In this document: positions 8,433 to 17,753 of the stretch, in pieces
Numbering within the stretch: the stretch's first letter is position 1
Layout: each line of letters begins with the position of its first letter
NCBI GenBank assembly: GCA_902597545.1
Contig: CACJYD010000001.1
Span: 124,001 to 188,000, forward strand
DNA from: an uncultured Bacteroidota bacterium
GTDB taxonomy: Bacteria; Bacteroidota; Bacteroidia; Flavobacteriales; Flavobacteriaceae
Direction: 5' to 3'
DNA length: 64,000 nucleotides
Notes under the pieces: model-generated
Databases searched by the model: none
What the model was told of the DNA's origin: nothing
Seen by the model: the letters and a program-made list of their open reading frames with translations, nothing else
Position numbers and translations under genes: made by a program

Positions 8433-11400
8433 ATGAAAACAAAATTCACGAAAATCTGTGTTAGTTTTTTGATGTTTTTTGCGTTGACATTGTCAGCGTA
8501 TGCACAACAAATTACTGGTACGGTGTCTGACGAGAATGGTGTTCCATTACCTGGAGCTACTGTTATCGTTCAGGGAACTTCGAACGGAGTTTCAACGGAT
8601 TTTGATGGTAACTATTCAATTAGTGCTTCTCAAGGGGATACCCTTGTATTTAGCTTCGTTGGATACGCATCTCAGTCTGTTGTAGTTGGTTCATCAACAA
8701 CTCTCAATGTTTCATTAGAGCCAGACAACACCTTGGAAGAGGTAGTTGTTACTGCACTTGGTGTACAAAGAAACACTAAAGCGCTTGGTTACTCTGTGAC
8801 TAACGTTGATGGTGATGAACTCAGCGCTAACCCTTCTACGAATGCAATCAACGCTTTACAAGGTAAAGTTGCCGGAGTTAATATTACCGGTGGTGCCATG
8901 GGAGCGAAAGGTTCTTCAAGGGTAGTAATTCGTGGTTCAAGTTCATTAACAGGAAATAACCAACCACTATATGTTGTGGATGGTATTACAATTAATAACG
9001 ATAACCTAGGTGCTGCAGGTATGTGGGGTGGAACTGACTTTGGTGATGGTATTTCAAGTATCAACCCAGACGATGTTGCTAATATCACCGTCTTAAAAGG
9101 TGGTGCCGCTGCTGCACTTTATGGTTCAAGAGCATCAAATGGTGTAATCATTGTTACAACCAAAAATGGTCTTGGATCTGAAGGTTTAGGTATCGAAATT
9201 AATTCAACTTCACAGTTCGATATGTTAAACACAAGTCTTTGGGATACTCAAAGCATTTATGGGTCAGGTTCTCTTGGTGCAGCTCCAACAAATGCAGCTT
9301 CAGCAATGGATAACGTCTGGAGTGCTTGGGGAGGTCAAATGAATGGACAATTAGTTCCTCAATTTGATGGAGTTAGTAGACCATATACATATTATGACAA
9401 CAAAGATTCGTTCTATGAAACTGGTACTACATTTTCAAATACAGTTTCCTTCTCCACAGCTGGAGATAACGGAAATACAAGATTTTCATTAACTAACTTA
9501 GATAATGATGATATTTCACCAAATTCTACTCTTGATAGAAATTCTATTGGTATTAACACATCACAAAATGTTGGAAAAAACATTAGAATTGATGCAAATC
9601 TTAAGTATTTGTTAGAGGATCAATCAGGTAACCCTAGATTATCTGACGGTCCAGGTAACGCAAACTGGATTATTAACCACACTTCACCATCTGTAGATGT
9701 GAACTGGGGTAAAGGTCCTAATGGAGACGGTAGAAATGATGACTTGTCTGAATATCAAATGACGCCAAGTATCTATATTCAGAACCCATGGTTTGCTCAA
9801 AATTATTACGTTAACGACTCTGAAAAAGAAAGATTCATTGGATCGATCAACATGAGATGGGATTTAACCGATTGGTTATATGCTAGAGCTCGAGTTGGTG
9901 CTGATAGATATGATCTTCACAGAACTCAATCTGAGCCTTTCGGAACTGGTTATAAGCCAAAAGGTGGTATTAACCATTATAAGTTAGCGTTTAAACAATT
10001 TGATTCTGACTTCTTCTTAGGTACAGACAACCTTTCTTTAACAGATGATGTTGCATTAACAGCATTTGTTGGAGTTGGTTCTAACGTACAAGAGGCAGAA
10101 TCATTAAGCGTAAATGGTAATGACTTTATTGTACCTGGTTTAGTTTCTATAAATAACGTAGCAAATAAATCTGCAGGATATGGTTATTCTAAAAAGCAAA
10201 TTAACTCCGCATACGGATCTGCTGAATTAGGTTTCCAAGATTATGCCTTTTTAACTGTTACAGCTAGAAATGACTGGTTCTCAACATTATCACTTGCTGG
10301 TAAAGATTCACCAAACAATGATCTTTATACATCTGCAACTTTATCATTAATATTATCTGATGCACTTGATTTAGGAGAAGCAGTTTCTTTCCTTAAGTTA
10401 AGAGCAGGTATTTCTGAAGTTGCTGGTGGTGCTGATAACCCATATGCTTTAAGCTTAACGTATGGTATTACAGGTCAGGGTCACTTAGGTGCTTCTTTAG
10501 GTCAAATTAATGGTGGTCAAATTCCTAACTCAGAAATTACTCCATTCCAAAAGAATGAAACAGAGTTTGGTTTTGATTTCAGATTATTTGATAACAAGGT
10601 AAGTCTAGATGCAACTTTCTATGACAACGAAACTGTTGGAGATATTGTAGGTGTAAGTGCGTCTGCAACATCTGGTTTTGGAAGTGCTCTTGCTAACCTT
10701 GGTAAGATTAGCAATACTGGTATAGAATTATTACTTAGAGTTAAGCCTGTGGTAACTGATGATTTTGCTATGGAAGTTTCATTTAACTATACTAACAACG
10801 ATAGTGAAGTTGTTGCTACTAATGATACTGATGGTAATATTTCATTAGATGAACCAAGGGAAAGAACTTTAAGAGTTACGCACATTGTTGGTGAAAAATA
10901 TGGTGCTTTATTTGGTACATATTTTAACCGTGATGATCAAGGAAGAATTATCCACGAAATGTCACAAGGTTATCCTAGACCTAGTTTGAATACAAGCAGA
11001 AAAATCTTAGGATTTGGAGTTCCACCACAACAACTTGGTATTGGAGCTTCATTCAGATACAAAGATTGGAATGCAAGTTTCTTAGTTGAAGGAAAATCTG
11101 GTGCTCAAGTATTCTCAGGTACTAACGTACGTCTAATTGGATATGGTCTACATCAAATGACTGTACCATCTGGAGGAAGAGAAGCTGGATTCGTTCCTGA
11201 TGGTGTACTTGAAGATGGTACACCTATTACTCAATCATTAGATTACACTCAGCAACAAAATTACTGGGGAAGATATAATGATGTAGCTGAGGCTGGTATT
11301 TATGACTCAGACTACTTTAGAATGAGACAAATGAGTGTTGGATATACGTTCCCAAAAACTATGTTGGAAGGTACATTTATTCAATCTGCAAGTGTATCAT

Positions 11401-11549
11401 TAATTGGTAAGAACTTGTTCTTTATACACAATAGTGTTCCTAACGTTGACCCTGAGTCTGCTTACAACAATAGCAACTCACAAGGTCTTGAGTTTGCAGG
11501 TATGCCAGTACCTACAACTGTTGGTATAAATGTTAATCTTAAATTTTAA
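8433..11549 (+). CDS. SusC/RagA-family TonB-dependent outer-membrane transporter
   Basis: 1038-aa outer-membrane importer that with its SusD partner takes up oligomers using TonB energy. A signal peptide (cleaved near AYAQQ), a carboxypeptidase-regulatory-like domain (residues about 26-95, ITGTVSDENGVPLPGATV), a TonB-box-like LEEVVVTALG, a plug domain (KVAGVNITGG, YVVDGITINN) and a 22-strand-type barrel ending in an aromatic (VNLKF) are all visible. It sits 4 bases ahead of susD. The DNA is much less AT-rich than its neighbours and uses GGT, GTT and AAC codons heavily, as expected of a very highly expressed gene. The substrate cannot be read from the sequence. Confidence 0.96.
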   Translation: MKTKFTKICVSFLMFFALTLSAYAQQITGTVSDENGVPLPGATVIVQGTSNGVSTDFDGNYSISASQGDTLVFSFVGYASQSVVVGSSTTLNVSLEPDNTLEEVVVTALGVQRNTKALGYSVTNVDGDELSANPSTNAINALQGKVAGVNITGGAMGAKGSSRVVIRGSSSLTGNNQPLYVVDGITINNDNLGAAGMWGGTDFGDGISSINPDDVANITVLKGGAAAALYGSRASNGVIIVTTKNGLGSEGLGIEINSTSQFDMLNTSLWDTQSIYGSGSLGAAPTNAASAMDNVWSAWGGQMNGQLVPQFDGVSRPYTYYDNKDSFYETGTTFSNTVSFSTAGDNGNTRFSLTNLDNDDISPNSTLDRNSIGINTSQNVGKNIRIDANLKYLLEDQSGNPRLSDGPGNANWIINHTSPSVDVNWGKGPNGDGRNDDLSEYQMTPSIYIQNPWFAQNYYVNDSEKERFIGSINMRWDLTDWLYARARVGADRYDLHRTQSEPFGTGYKPKGGINHYKLAFKQFDSDFFLGTDNLSLTDDVALTAFVGVGSNVQEAESLSVNGNDFIVPGLVSINNVANKSAGYGYSKKQINSAYGSAELGFQDYAFLTVTARNDWFSTLSLAGKDSPNNDLYTSATLSLILSDALDLGEAVSFLKLRAGISEVAGGADNPYALSLTYGITGQGHLGASLGQINGGQIPNSEITPFQKNETEFGFDFRLFDNKVSLDATFYDNETVGDIVGVSASATSGFGSALANLGKISNTGIELLLRVKPVVTDDFAMEVSFNYTNNDSEVVATNDTDGNISLDEPRERTLRVTHIVGEKYGALFGTYFNRDDQGRIIHEMSQGYPRPSLNTSRKILGFGVPPQQLGIGASFRYKDWNASFLVEGKSGAQVFSGTNVRLIGYGLHQMTVPSGGREAGFVPDGVLEDGTPITQSLDYTQQQNYWGRYNDVAEAGIYDSDYFRMRQMSVGYTFPKTMLEGTFIQSASVSLIGKNLFFIHNSVPNVDPESAYNNSNSQGLEFAGMPVPTTVGINVNLKF

Positions 11550-11553
11550 TAAT

Positions 11554-13047
11554 ATGAAAAAAGTATATATAGCATTTTTATCTTTCGCTTTTGCTCTTAC
11601 TTCTTGTGAGTTTGATGCAGGATTTGAGGATATGAATGTAAATCCAAATGCCGCTAACAATGTAGCTGTAGCGAACAAGTTTGCAAAAACTGTTCTTGAT
11701 ACAAGTGGAGGTAGGTATGAAAACTGGAGAAATAGTTTGATCTATAACTCTGTTTTAATTCAGCACTACTCTACTACTGCTAGTTATTGGGCTGGAGATA
11801 AATATTTCAGATATGATAGTTATGCTACTTCTTTATGGGATAGAAATTATCCAACTGCTGTAAAAGGTATTGAGGATATTATCAACCAATTGAATCAGGA
11901 AGGTAATTCCGGATCAGAGATGGGTATAGCTAGAATCTTGAGAGTCTTTATTTATCATAGACTAACTGATACTCACGGAGATGTACCATATTCTGAAGCA
12001 GGTAAAGGATACATTGATGGTATCTTAAAGCCTAAGTATGATGCTCAACAAGACATTTATATGGATATGTTGAAAGAACTAGAAGAAGCTGTTGCTCAGA
12101 TCGGTTCTTCATCATCAATGGGTAATGCTGATGCAATATTTGGTGGTAATACTACTAAATGGAAAGCCTTTGGTAACTCCATGATGCTCAGATTAGCTAT
12201 GAGAATGACTAAAGCTGATGTTTCAGCTGCTCAAGCTTGGGCAGTTAAGGCTATTAGCGCAGGTACTATGACTTCAAATGATCATATTGCTGCAGTTACT
12301 CATACTGATGGACCTGAAGGAATTAACAAAAATGGTCATGGTGAAGTATTTGATGTAGATTCTCAAATGAGATTAAGTGCTACATTTGAATCTCACCTGT
12401 CAGGTGATCCAAGATTGTCAGTATTATTTGCTCCTGGTAGTAGTAATTCAGTAATTGTTGGTATGCCTAATGGTAGTACATCAGATACTTATGTAGGTAC
12501 TGATGGCGTTTCAGTTCCTGGAGTAACTGATAGACATGTCTACGCTCAAACGCATTCTGCTTTGAAAGGTAAAGATGTTCCTATGGTATTCCAAACTTAC
12601 GCTGAAGTAGAATTCTTAAAAGCTGAAGCTGCCATCAGAGGATGGATTTCATCTTCTGCTGAGGAGCATTACAACAAGGGAGTTACTGCTGCGATGAAAA
12701 TGCTTAAGCAACTTTATCCAGCTTCAACTGCTATAACTGATGCTGAAATTTCTGCTTACTTAGCTGGACCAGGTGCTTATGATGCATCTAAAGGCTGGGA
12801 AATGGCTATGAATGAGTATTGGAAAGCTACTTTCTTAAATGAATACGAAGCTTATGCTAACTGGAGAAGAACTGGATATCCAACTCTTACTCCAACTAAA
12901 CACCCGAACAGTGTGTCAAATAATCAAATCTTTAGAAGAATGATTTACCCAGGTGGTGAATCTGCAACTAACGGCGACAATTATGCTGCTGCAGTTGCTA
13001 GACAAGGTGCTGATGATTTCACAACTAGAATGTGGTGGGATAAGTAG
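11554..13047 (+). CDS. SusD/RagB-family surface lipoprotein
   Basis: 497-aa substrate-binding lid of the adjacent SusC. The start is the ATG at 11554, which gives a classic lipoprotein signal (MKKVYIAFLSFAFALTSC, lipidated Cys18); the in-frame TTG 24 bases earlier lies inside susC and is rejected. The body is alpha-helical with TPR-like stretches (TDTHGDVPYSEA, YAEVEFLKAEAA, FLNEYEAYANWRRTGYP), matching the SusD-like_2 branch. Codon use is biased like susC. A strong terminator follows 28 bases after the stop. Confidence 0.95.
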   Translation: MKKVYIAFLSFAFALTSCEFDAGFEDMNVNPNAANNVAVANKFAKTVLDTSGGRYENWRNSLIYNSVLIQHYSTTASYWAGDKYFRYDSYATSLWDRNYPTAVKGIEDIINQLNQEGNSGSEMGIARILRVFIYHRLTDTHGDVPYSEAGKGYIDGILKPKYDAQQDIYMDMLKELEEAVAQIGSSSSMGNADAIFGGNTTKWKAFGNSMMLRLAMRMTKADVSAAQAWAVKAISAGTMTSNDHIAAVTHTDGPEGINKNGHGEVFDVDSQMRLSATFESHLSGDPRLSVLFAPGSSNSVIVGMPNGSTSDTYVGTDGVSVPGVTDRHVYAQTHSALKGKDVPMVFQTYAEVEFLKAEAAIRGWISSSAEEHYNKGVTAAMKMLKQLYPASTAITDAEISAYLAGPGAYDASKGWEMAMNEYWKATFLNEYEAYANWRRTGYPTLTPTKHPNSVSNNQIFRRMIYPGGESATNGDNYAAAVARQGADDFTTRMWWDK

Positions 13048-13075
13048 TAAACTTTAGTTTATTATAATTATATTT

Positions 13076-13106
13076 AAGGGAGGATTTTTATCCTCCCTTT
13101 TTTTTT
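13076..13106 (+). terminator. Intrinsic terminator after susD
   Basis: AAGGGAGGA (13076-13084), loop TTTTTA, TCCTCCCTT (13091-13099), then T's to 13106: a perfect 9-base-pair stem with a U tract. It ends only 5 bases before the ATG of the next gene, so it must limit readthrough from susCD into the downstream genes. Confidence 0.93.
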
Positions 13107-13111
13107 AAAAT

Positions 13112-16100
13112 ATGAGGAAATTAATATCAGTTTTCATTTTATTTTTTTCTTTTTTTTTAAGTTCTCAGGAGCCTTTATTCACTTTAATTGATAGTGAAAA
13201 AACCGGGATTACTTTTTCAAACGATTTAGTTGATACTAAGGACCATAGTATTTTTTTATATGCTAATTATTATGGTGGAGCTGGGGTTGGAATAGGAGAT
13301 TTTGATAATGACGGCTTAGATGATATTTTTTTAGCTGCGAATCTGATTGATGATAAAATTTATAAAAACCTTGGTAATTTTCAATTTGAGGATAAAACAA
13401 AATTGTCTGGGATTATTAATAATGGATCATGGTCCACTGGTGTTACTGTTGCAGACGTTAATAATGACGGATTATTAGATATATATGTTAGCTGTGAACT
13501 TTACGATGATGCTCCATTTCTTAGAACAAATAAATTATATATAAATAAAGGAGATTTTAAATTTGTTGAATCTGCTAAAAAGTGGGGGGTTGATGTAGAT
13601 AGAAGAACAAGACACTCAGTATTTTTTGACTATAATAATGATGGGCTATTAGATTTATACTTATTAAATCATCCTCCAAATACTGGTAATTTTTCTCCAT
13701 TTTTTGGATCGGACATGACTTTACCTGAATATAATCTTCAACTTTTTGAAAATAAAGGAGACCATTTTGTAGATGTTACTGAGAAAGCAGGCCTAAATAG
13801 AGCAGGTTTCCCAAATGCAGCAGTGATTGGAGACTTTAATAAAGATGGTTGGGCTGATATATATGTTGCAAATGATTTTGATGCACCTGACTTTCTTTAC
13901 TTTAATAATAAAGATGGATCATTCAGTTACAAAACAGAATCATCTCTAAGACATACATCGTTTTACAGTATGGGTGTAGATGCTGCTGATATCAACAATG
14001 ATTCTTATTTAGATTTAATGGTATTAGATATGACAGCTGAAGACAATTTTAGATTAAAATCCAATATGAGTGGTATGAATCCTGATTCCTTTTGGAATGT
14101 TGTAAATGGTGGAGGACATTATCAATATATGTTTAATACTTTGCAGTTAAACAATGGCAATAATACTTTTAGTGATATTGCCCAATTTACAGGAACTGCT
14201 GCTACAGATTGGAGTTGGGCAAGTTTAGTAGCTGATTTTGATAATGATGGAAATAAGGATATTTATATAACCAACGGACTTTTAAGAGATATTAGAAATA
14301 CTGATGCAGATAAAAAAATTTCAGAGATAGTTTCAAAAAAAATCAACGAATACATTATCAAAAACCCTAACGATAATGATATAAGTCTTTGGGATGTAGT
14401 TAATCTAAAAGAACTACTTGATATTCTCCCCTCACAAAAATTAAAAAACTATTACTATAAGAATCACGGTAACTTACAATTTTCAAATATTACAGATGAT
14501 ACAGGACTGAATCAGCCATCTTTTTCTCATGGAGCCTCATATGTGGATTTAGATAATGATGGAGATTTGGATTTGGTAGTGAATAATGTTAATGAACAAG
14601 CATTTATTTATAGAAATAACTCTGAAAAAAATGGTAATTCCTATTTAAGATTAAAACTTATTGATGATAAACCAACATTTGGCTCCAAAGTATCTTTATT
14701 CCAAGGAGATGAATTCCAATATTTTGAAACAACTAATGTTAGAGGGATTTATTCAAATAGTGAAAATATTGTTCATTTTGGTTTAGGAAACTCAAGTTCA
14801 GTTGATAGTATTATAATAGAGTGGCCTGATAGAAAAATTCAAAAGATTTTCAATCCTAAAAAAAATAAGCTACATACTATTAAAAAGAAAGCAAAATCTC
14901 TTAACGAAAATAAGTTAAAAGAGTCCAAAATATTTAAAGAGGATAGAGAAATATTAAAGCACGTACATAAAGAAAATTACTTTGATGATTATGGTAAACA
15001 GGTATTGCTTCCTCACAAATTATCTCAATTAGGCCCTGCTTTGGTAAAAGGAGATGTTAATGGAGATGGAATGGAAGATTTATTTGTTGGTGGGGCTTCT
15101 GGTCAAGAGGCTACACTATACTTACAACTGGAGGATCAATCATTTGCAGAAAAACAAAACGATATTTTTAACAGACATAAATCATTAGAAGATATTGACG
15201 CTGTATTTTTTGATTCGGATAATGATGGAGACTTAGATTTGTATGTTGTATCGGGGGGGAATGAGTTTATGCCTAATTCTAGTACATATTTAGATAGATT
15301 ATACATTAATGATGGTAAGGGAAATTTTATTTTTAAAAGGGAACTCTTACCTTCTGTTTTTGAAAGTGGCTCAATTGTAAAACCTCACGATTTTGATATG
15401 GATGGAGATTTAGATTTATTTATTGGTACTAGAATGAAACCATGGAATTACCCAGAGCCAGCTTCTAGTTATTTGCTTATAAATGAAAATGGAAAGTTTA
15501 GTAAATATGATTCTAATTCACTTGTTGACTTAGGGTTAGTTACAGATGCTGAATGGTTTGATTATGATAATGATGGAGATTCTGATATTGTAGTTGTTGG
15601 TGAATGGATGCCAATCACTATTATAAAAAACGATAATGGGAATTTTACGAAAGAGGAAATAAACACCAACCTTGGATGCTCATCAACAGGCTGGTGGTAT
15701 AGTGTTGAAGTTGGTGATTTGAATAATGATAATCTTCCAGATTTAGTTGTTGGGAATTTAGGTTTAAATTATAAGTACAAAGCCTCCGTTGATGAACCTT
15801 TTGAAGTTTTTTATGATGATTTTGATGATAATGGATCTAAAGATATTGTTCTTGCATATTATAACTACGGAATACAATTTCCTCTAAGAGGCTTTTCATG
15901 TTCCTCACAACAAGTCCCTGACTTGAAAGATAAATTTAAAAAGTATGATATTTTTGCTTCTTTAGACGTACAAGAAGTATATGGCGAAGAGAATCTTGAA
16001 AATGCATTAAGACTATCTGTAAATACATTTGAAAGTGCAGTACTTATAAATAATGAATCGTTTTTTGACTTTAAACCACTACCTAATTATGCACAATTTT

Positions 16101-16384
16101 CATCAACAAATGATATAATAATTCAGGATTTTAATAATGATAAAATAAATGATATTGTACTAGTCGGCAACATGTATCATGCTGAAATCGAAACCACACG
16201 AAATGATTCAGGTAACGGTTTACTTTTACAAGGCATTGGCAATGGAGATTTTAAGGAAATTTCTGTGTCCGAATCTGGTTTTTTTGCACCTGGTGATTCA
16301 AAAAAAATCATTTCCTTAAAAAGTAAAAATGATAACCTTTTAATAATAGCCAATAATGACGATCGTCTGCAGATTTTTAAATAA
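13112..16384 (+). CDS. FG-GAP/VCBS-repeat protein with ASPIC-UnbV domain (CRTAC1-like)
   Basis: 1090-aa exported protein with a signal peptide (ISVFILFFSFFLSSQ). At least a dozen DxDxDGxxD-type calcium motifs mark seven-bladed propeller repeats, for example DFDNDGLDD, DVNNDGLLD, DFNKDGWAD, DLDNDGDLD, DVNGDGMED and DYDNDGDSD. Between the two propeller halves, at about residues 500-590, lies an ASPIC-UnbV domain (GSKVSLFQGDE, VHFGLGNSSSVDSIIIEWP). The family is common next to SusCD pairs and is thought to bind surface ligands; its exact role is unknown. It starts 5 bases after the susD terminator, so its mRNA comes from partial readthrough or a promoter inside the 64-base gap. It overlaps the alternative ATG of the phosphatase gene. 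Confidence 0.9.
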   Translation: MRKLISVFILFFSFFLSSQEPLFTLIDSEKTGITFSNDLVDTKDHSIFLYANYYGGAGVGIGDFDNDGLDDIFLAANLIDDKIYKNLGNFQFEDKTKLSGIINNGSWSTGVTVADVNNDGLLDIYVSCELYDDAPFLRTNKLYINKGDFKFVESAKKWGVDVDRRTRHSVFFDYNNDGLLDLYLLNHPPNTGNFSPFFGSDMTLPEYNLQLFENKGDHFVDVTEKAGLNRAGFPNAAVIGDFNKDGWADIYVANDFDAPDFLYFNNKDGSFSYKTESSLRHTSFYSMGVDAADINNDSYLDLMVLDMTAEDNFRLKSNMSGMNPDSFWNVVNGGGHYQYMFNTLQLNNGNNTFSDIAQFTGTAATDWSWASLVADFDNDGNKDIYITNGLLRDIRNTDADKKISEIVSKKINEYIIKNPNDNDISLWDVVNLKELLDILPSQKLKNYYYKNHGNLQFSNITDDTGLNQPSFSHGASYVDLDNDGDLDLVVNNVNEQAFIYRNNSEKNGNSYLRLKLIDDKPTFGSKVSLFQGDEFQYFETTNVRGIYSNSENIVHFGLGNSSSVDSIIIEWPDRKIQKIFNPKKNKLHTIKKKAKSLNENKLKESKIFKEDREILKHVHKENYFDDYGKQVLLPHKLSQLGPALVKGDVNGDGMEDLFVGGASGQEATLYLQLEDQSFAEKQNDIFNRHKSLEDIDAVFFDSDNDGDLDLYVVSGGNEFMPNSSTYLDRLYINDGKGNFIFKRELLPSVFESGSIVKPHDFDMDGDLDLFIGTRMKPWNYPEPASSYLLINENGKFSKYDSNSLVDLGLVTDAEWFDYDNDGDSDIVVVGEWMPITIIKNDNGNFTKEEINTNLGCSSTGWWYSVEVGDLNNDNLPDLVVGNLGLNYKYKASVDEPFEVFYDDFDDNGSKDIVLAYYNYGIQFPLRGFSCSSQQVPDLKDKFKKYDIFASLDVQEVYGEENLENALRLSVNTFESAVLINNESFFDFKPLPNYAQFSSTNDIIIQDFNNDKINDIVLVGNMYHAEIETTRNDSGNGLLLQGIGNGDFKEISVSESGFFAPGDSKKIISLKSKNDNLLIIANNDDRLQIFK

Positions 16385-16394
16385 TTTTAAAACA

Positions 16395-17726
16395 GTGAAT
16401 AAGTTTCAATCTATTTTTATACTTGCTTTTATTTATAGTTTATTTATTAATGCACAAGAATTTTCTCATTTTAACAAGGATCACCGATTAGGTTTACATC
16501 ATTGGGAAATACCAAGCAAGGATCCTGATAGAATAATGCTTAATTTCAATGGAGACCCTTCTTCTACAAGAGCAGTGACTTGGCGAACGGATTCATCTGT
16601 AAAAAATGCAATTGCTCAAATAGCAATTTCCGGAGTTAATTCAAAATTTACTGAAAATGCTAAAAACTACAATGCAATTACTGAGGAATTTGATTTAGGA
16701 GTTTATAAGACAAACAAGTCTTTTGTAGTGAATTATCATAGTGTAATTTTTGATAATCTTAACCCAAATACAATATATGCATATAGAGTTGGAGATGGAA
16801 AAAATTGGTCAGAATGGATTCAATTTAAAACTGCAAAAACTGGGTACAGTCCTACTCAATTTGTTTATTTTGGGGATGCACAAAATGATATATTAAATCA
16901 CTGGTCAAGAGTAATTAGGATGGCTTATCAAACTGCTCCAAATGCTGCTTTTGTTATACATGCAGGTGATATGGTTGATACAGCTCATAGAGATTATGAG
17001 TGGGCACAGTGGTTTAAGGCTGGTGGTTTCATACATAGTCAGTGGACAGCAATTCCTGTTGTTGGAAATCATGAATTTCAAAGAATTAAAGGATTAAGCC
17101 CTAAACGACTATCTGTACAATGGAGACCTCAATTTACTTTGCCTGTTGAGGAGAGTTTACACGAAAAATTACATGAAACAGTTTACACAGTAGAATATCA
17201 GGACGTACTAATACTCGTCTTGAATTCTACAGATTTTCTTGAAAAGCAAACGGCATTTATTGAAGAAAAATTGAGTAAAAGCGATGCAAAATGGAAGATT
17301 GTAACTTGTCATCATTCAGTTTTTTCACCCGCAGAGGGAAGAGATTTTGAATTTGCTAGAAAAAATTGGAAGCCATTGTTTGACAAATATGGTGTTGATT
17401 TGGTACTTAATGGTCATGATCATACATACGCTAGAGGCCATGTACCAGTAAAATCTCAGGATGAAAATAAAACAGGAAATTTCAACACGTTATATATTAC
17501 TTCAGTTAGTGGCCCCAAGCAATACAAAATTGGTTTACAACAATTGGAGGAGTATAAGACTGATGGATATTTATCTAACAAGATTGGAGAACAAACGCAA
17601 TTTTTTCAAGTTATTTCAATTGAAAATGAATCATTGATATATAAAGCTTATACAGCCTTAGGTGATGAATATGATACAGCTACTATTACTAAAGATTTTA
17701 GTACTGGCATTAAAACTTTAGAATAA
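16395..17726 (+). CDS. Purple acid phosphatase-like metallophosphoesterase
   Basis: 443 aa if started at GTG 16395, which gives a clean signal peptide ending FINAQ. An ATG at 16356 would add 13 residues in front of it and overlap the previous gene by 29 bases. An N-terminal fibronectin-like domain of purple acid phosphatases (residues about 40-148, ending DGKNWSEWIQF) precedes the two-metal catalytic domain: FGDAQ at 159-163, AGD at 190-192, GNHE at 224-227, CHHSVFSP, and NGHDHTYARGH. All metal ligands except the first-motif variation (Q for G) look intact. It probably releases phosphate from phosphoesters outside the cytoplasm. Confidence 0.9.
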   Translation: MNKFQSIFILAFIYSLFINAQEFSHFNKDHRLGLHHWEIPSKDPDRIMLNFNGDPSSTRAVTWRTDSSVKNAIAQIAISGVNSKFTENAKNYNAITEEFDLGVYKTNKSFVVNYHSVIFDNLNPNTIYAYRVGDGKNWSEWIQFKTAKTGYSPTQFVYFGDAQNDILNHWSRVIRMAYQTAPNAAFVIHAGDMVDTAHRDYEWAQWFKAGGFIHSQWTAIPVVGNHEFQRIKGLSPKRLSVQWRPQFTLPVEESLHEKLHETVYTVEYQDVLILVLNSTDFLEKQTAFIEEKLSKSDAKWKIVTCHHSVFSPAEGRDFEFARKNWKPLFDKYGVDLVLNGHDHTYARGHVPVKSQDENKTGNFNTLYITSVSGPKQYKIGLQQLEEYKTDGYLSNKIGEQTQFFQVISIENESLIYKAYTALGDEYDTATITKDFSTGIKTLE

Positions 17727-17753
17727 ATATCTAACTAGACTTTTAATTTTTTA

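Noticed and set aside
8789-9088. Antisense reading frame of about 99 codons inside susC
   Set aside because: It is a shadow of the biased susC codons, lacks any recognisable family and has no promoter signal.
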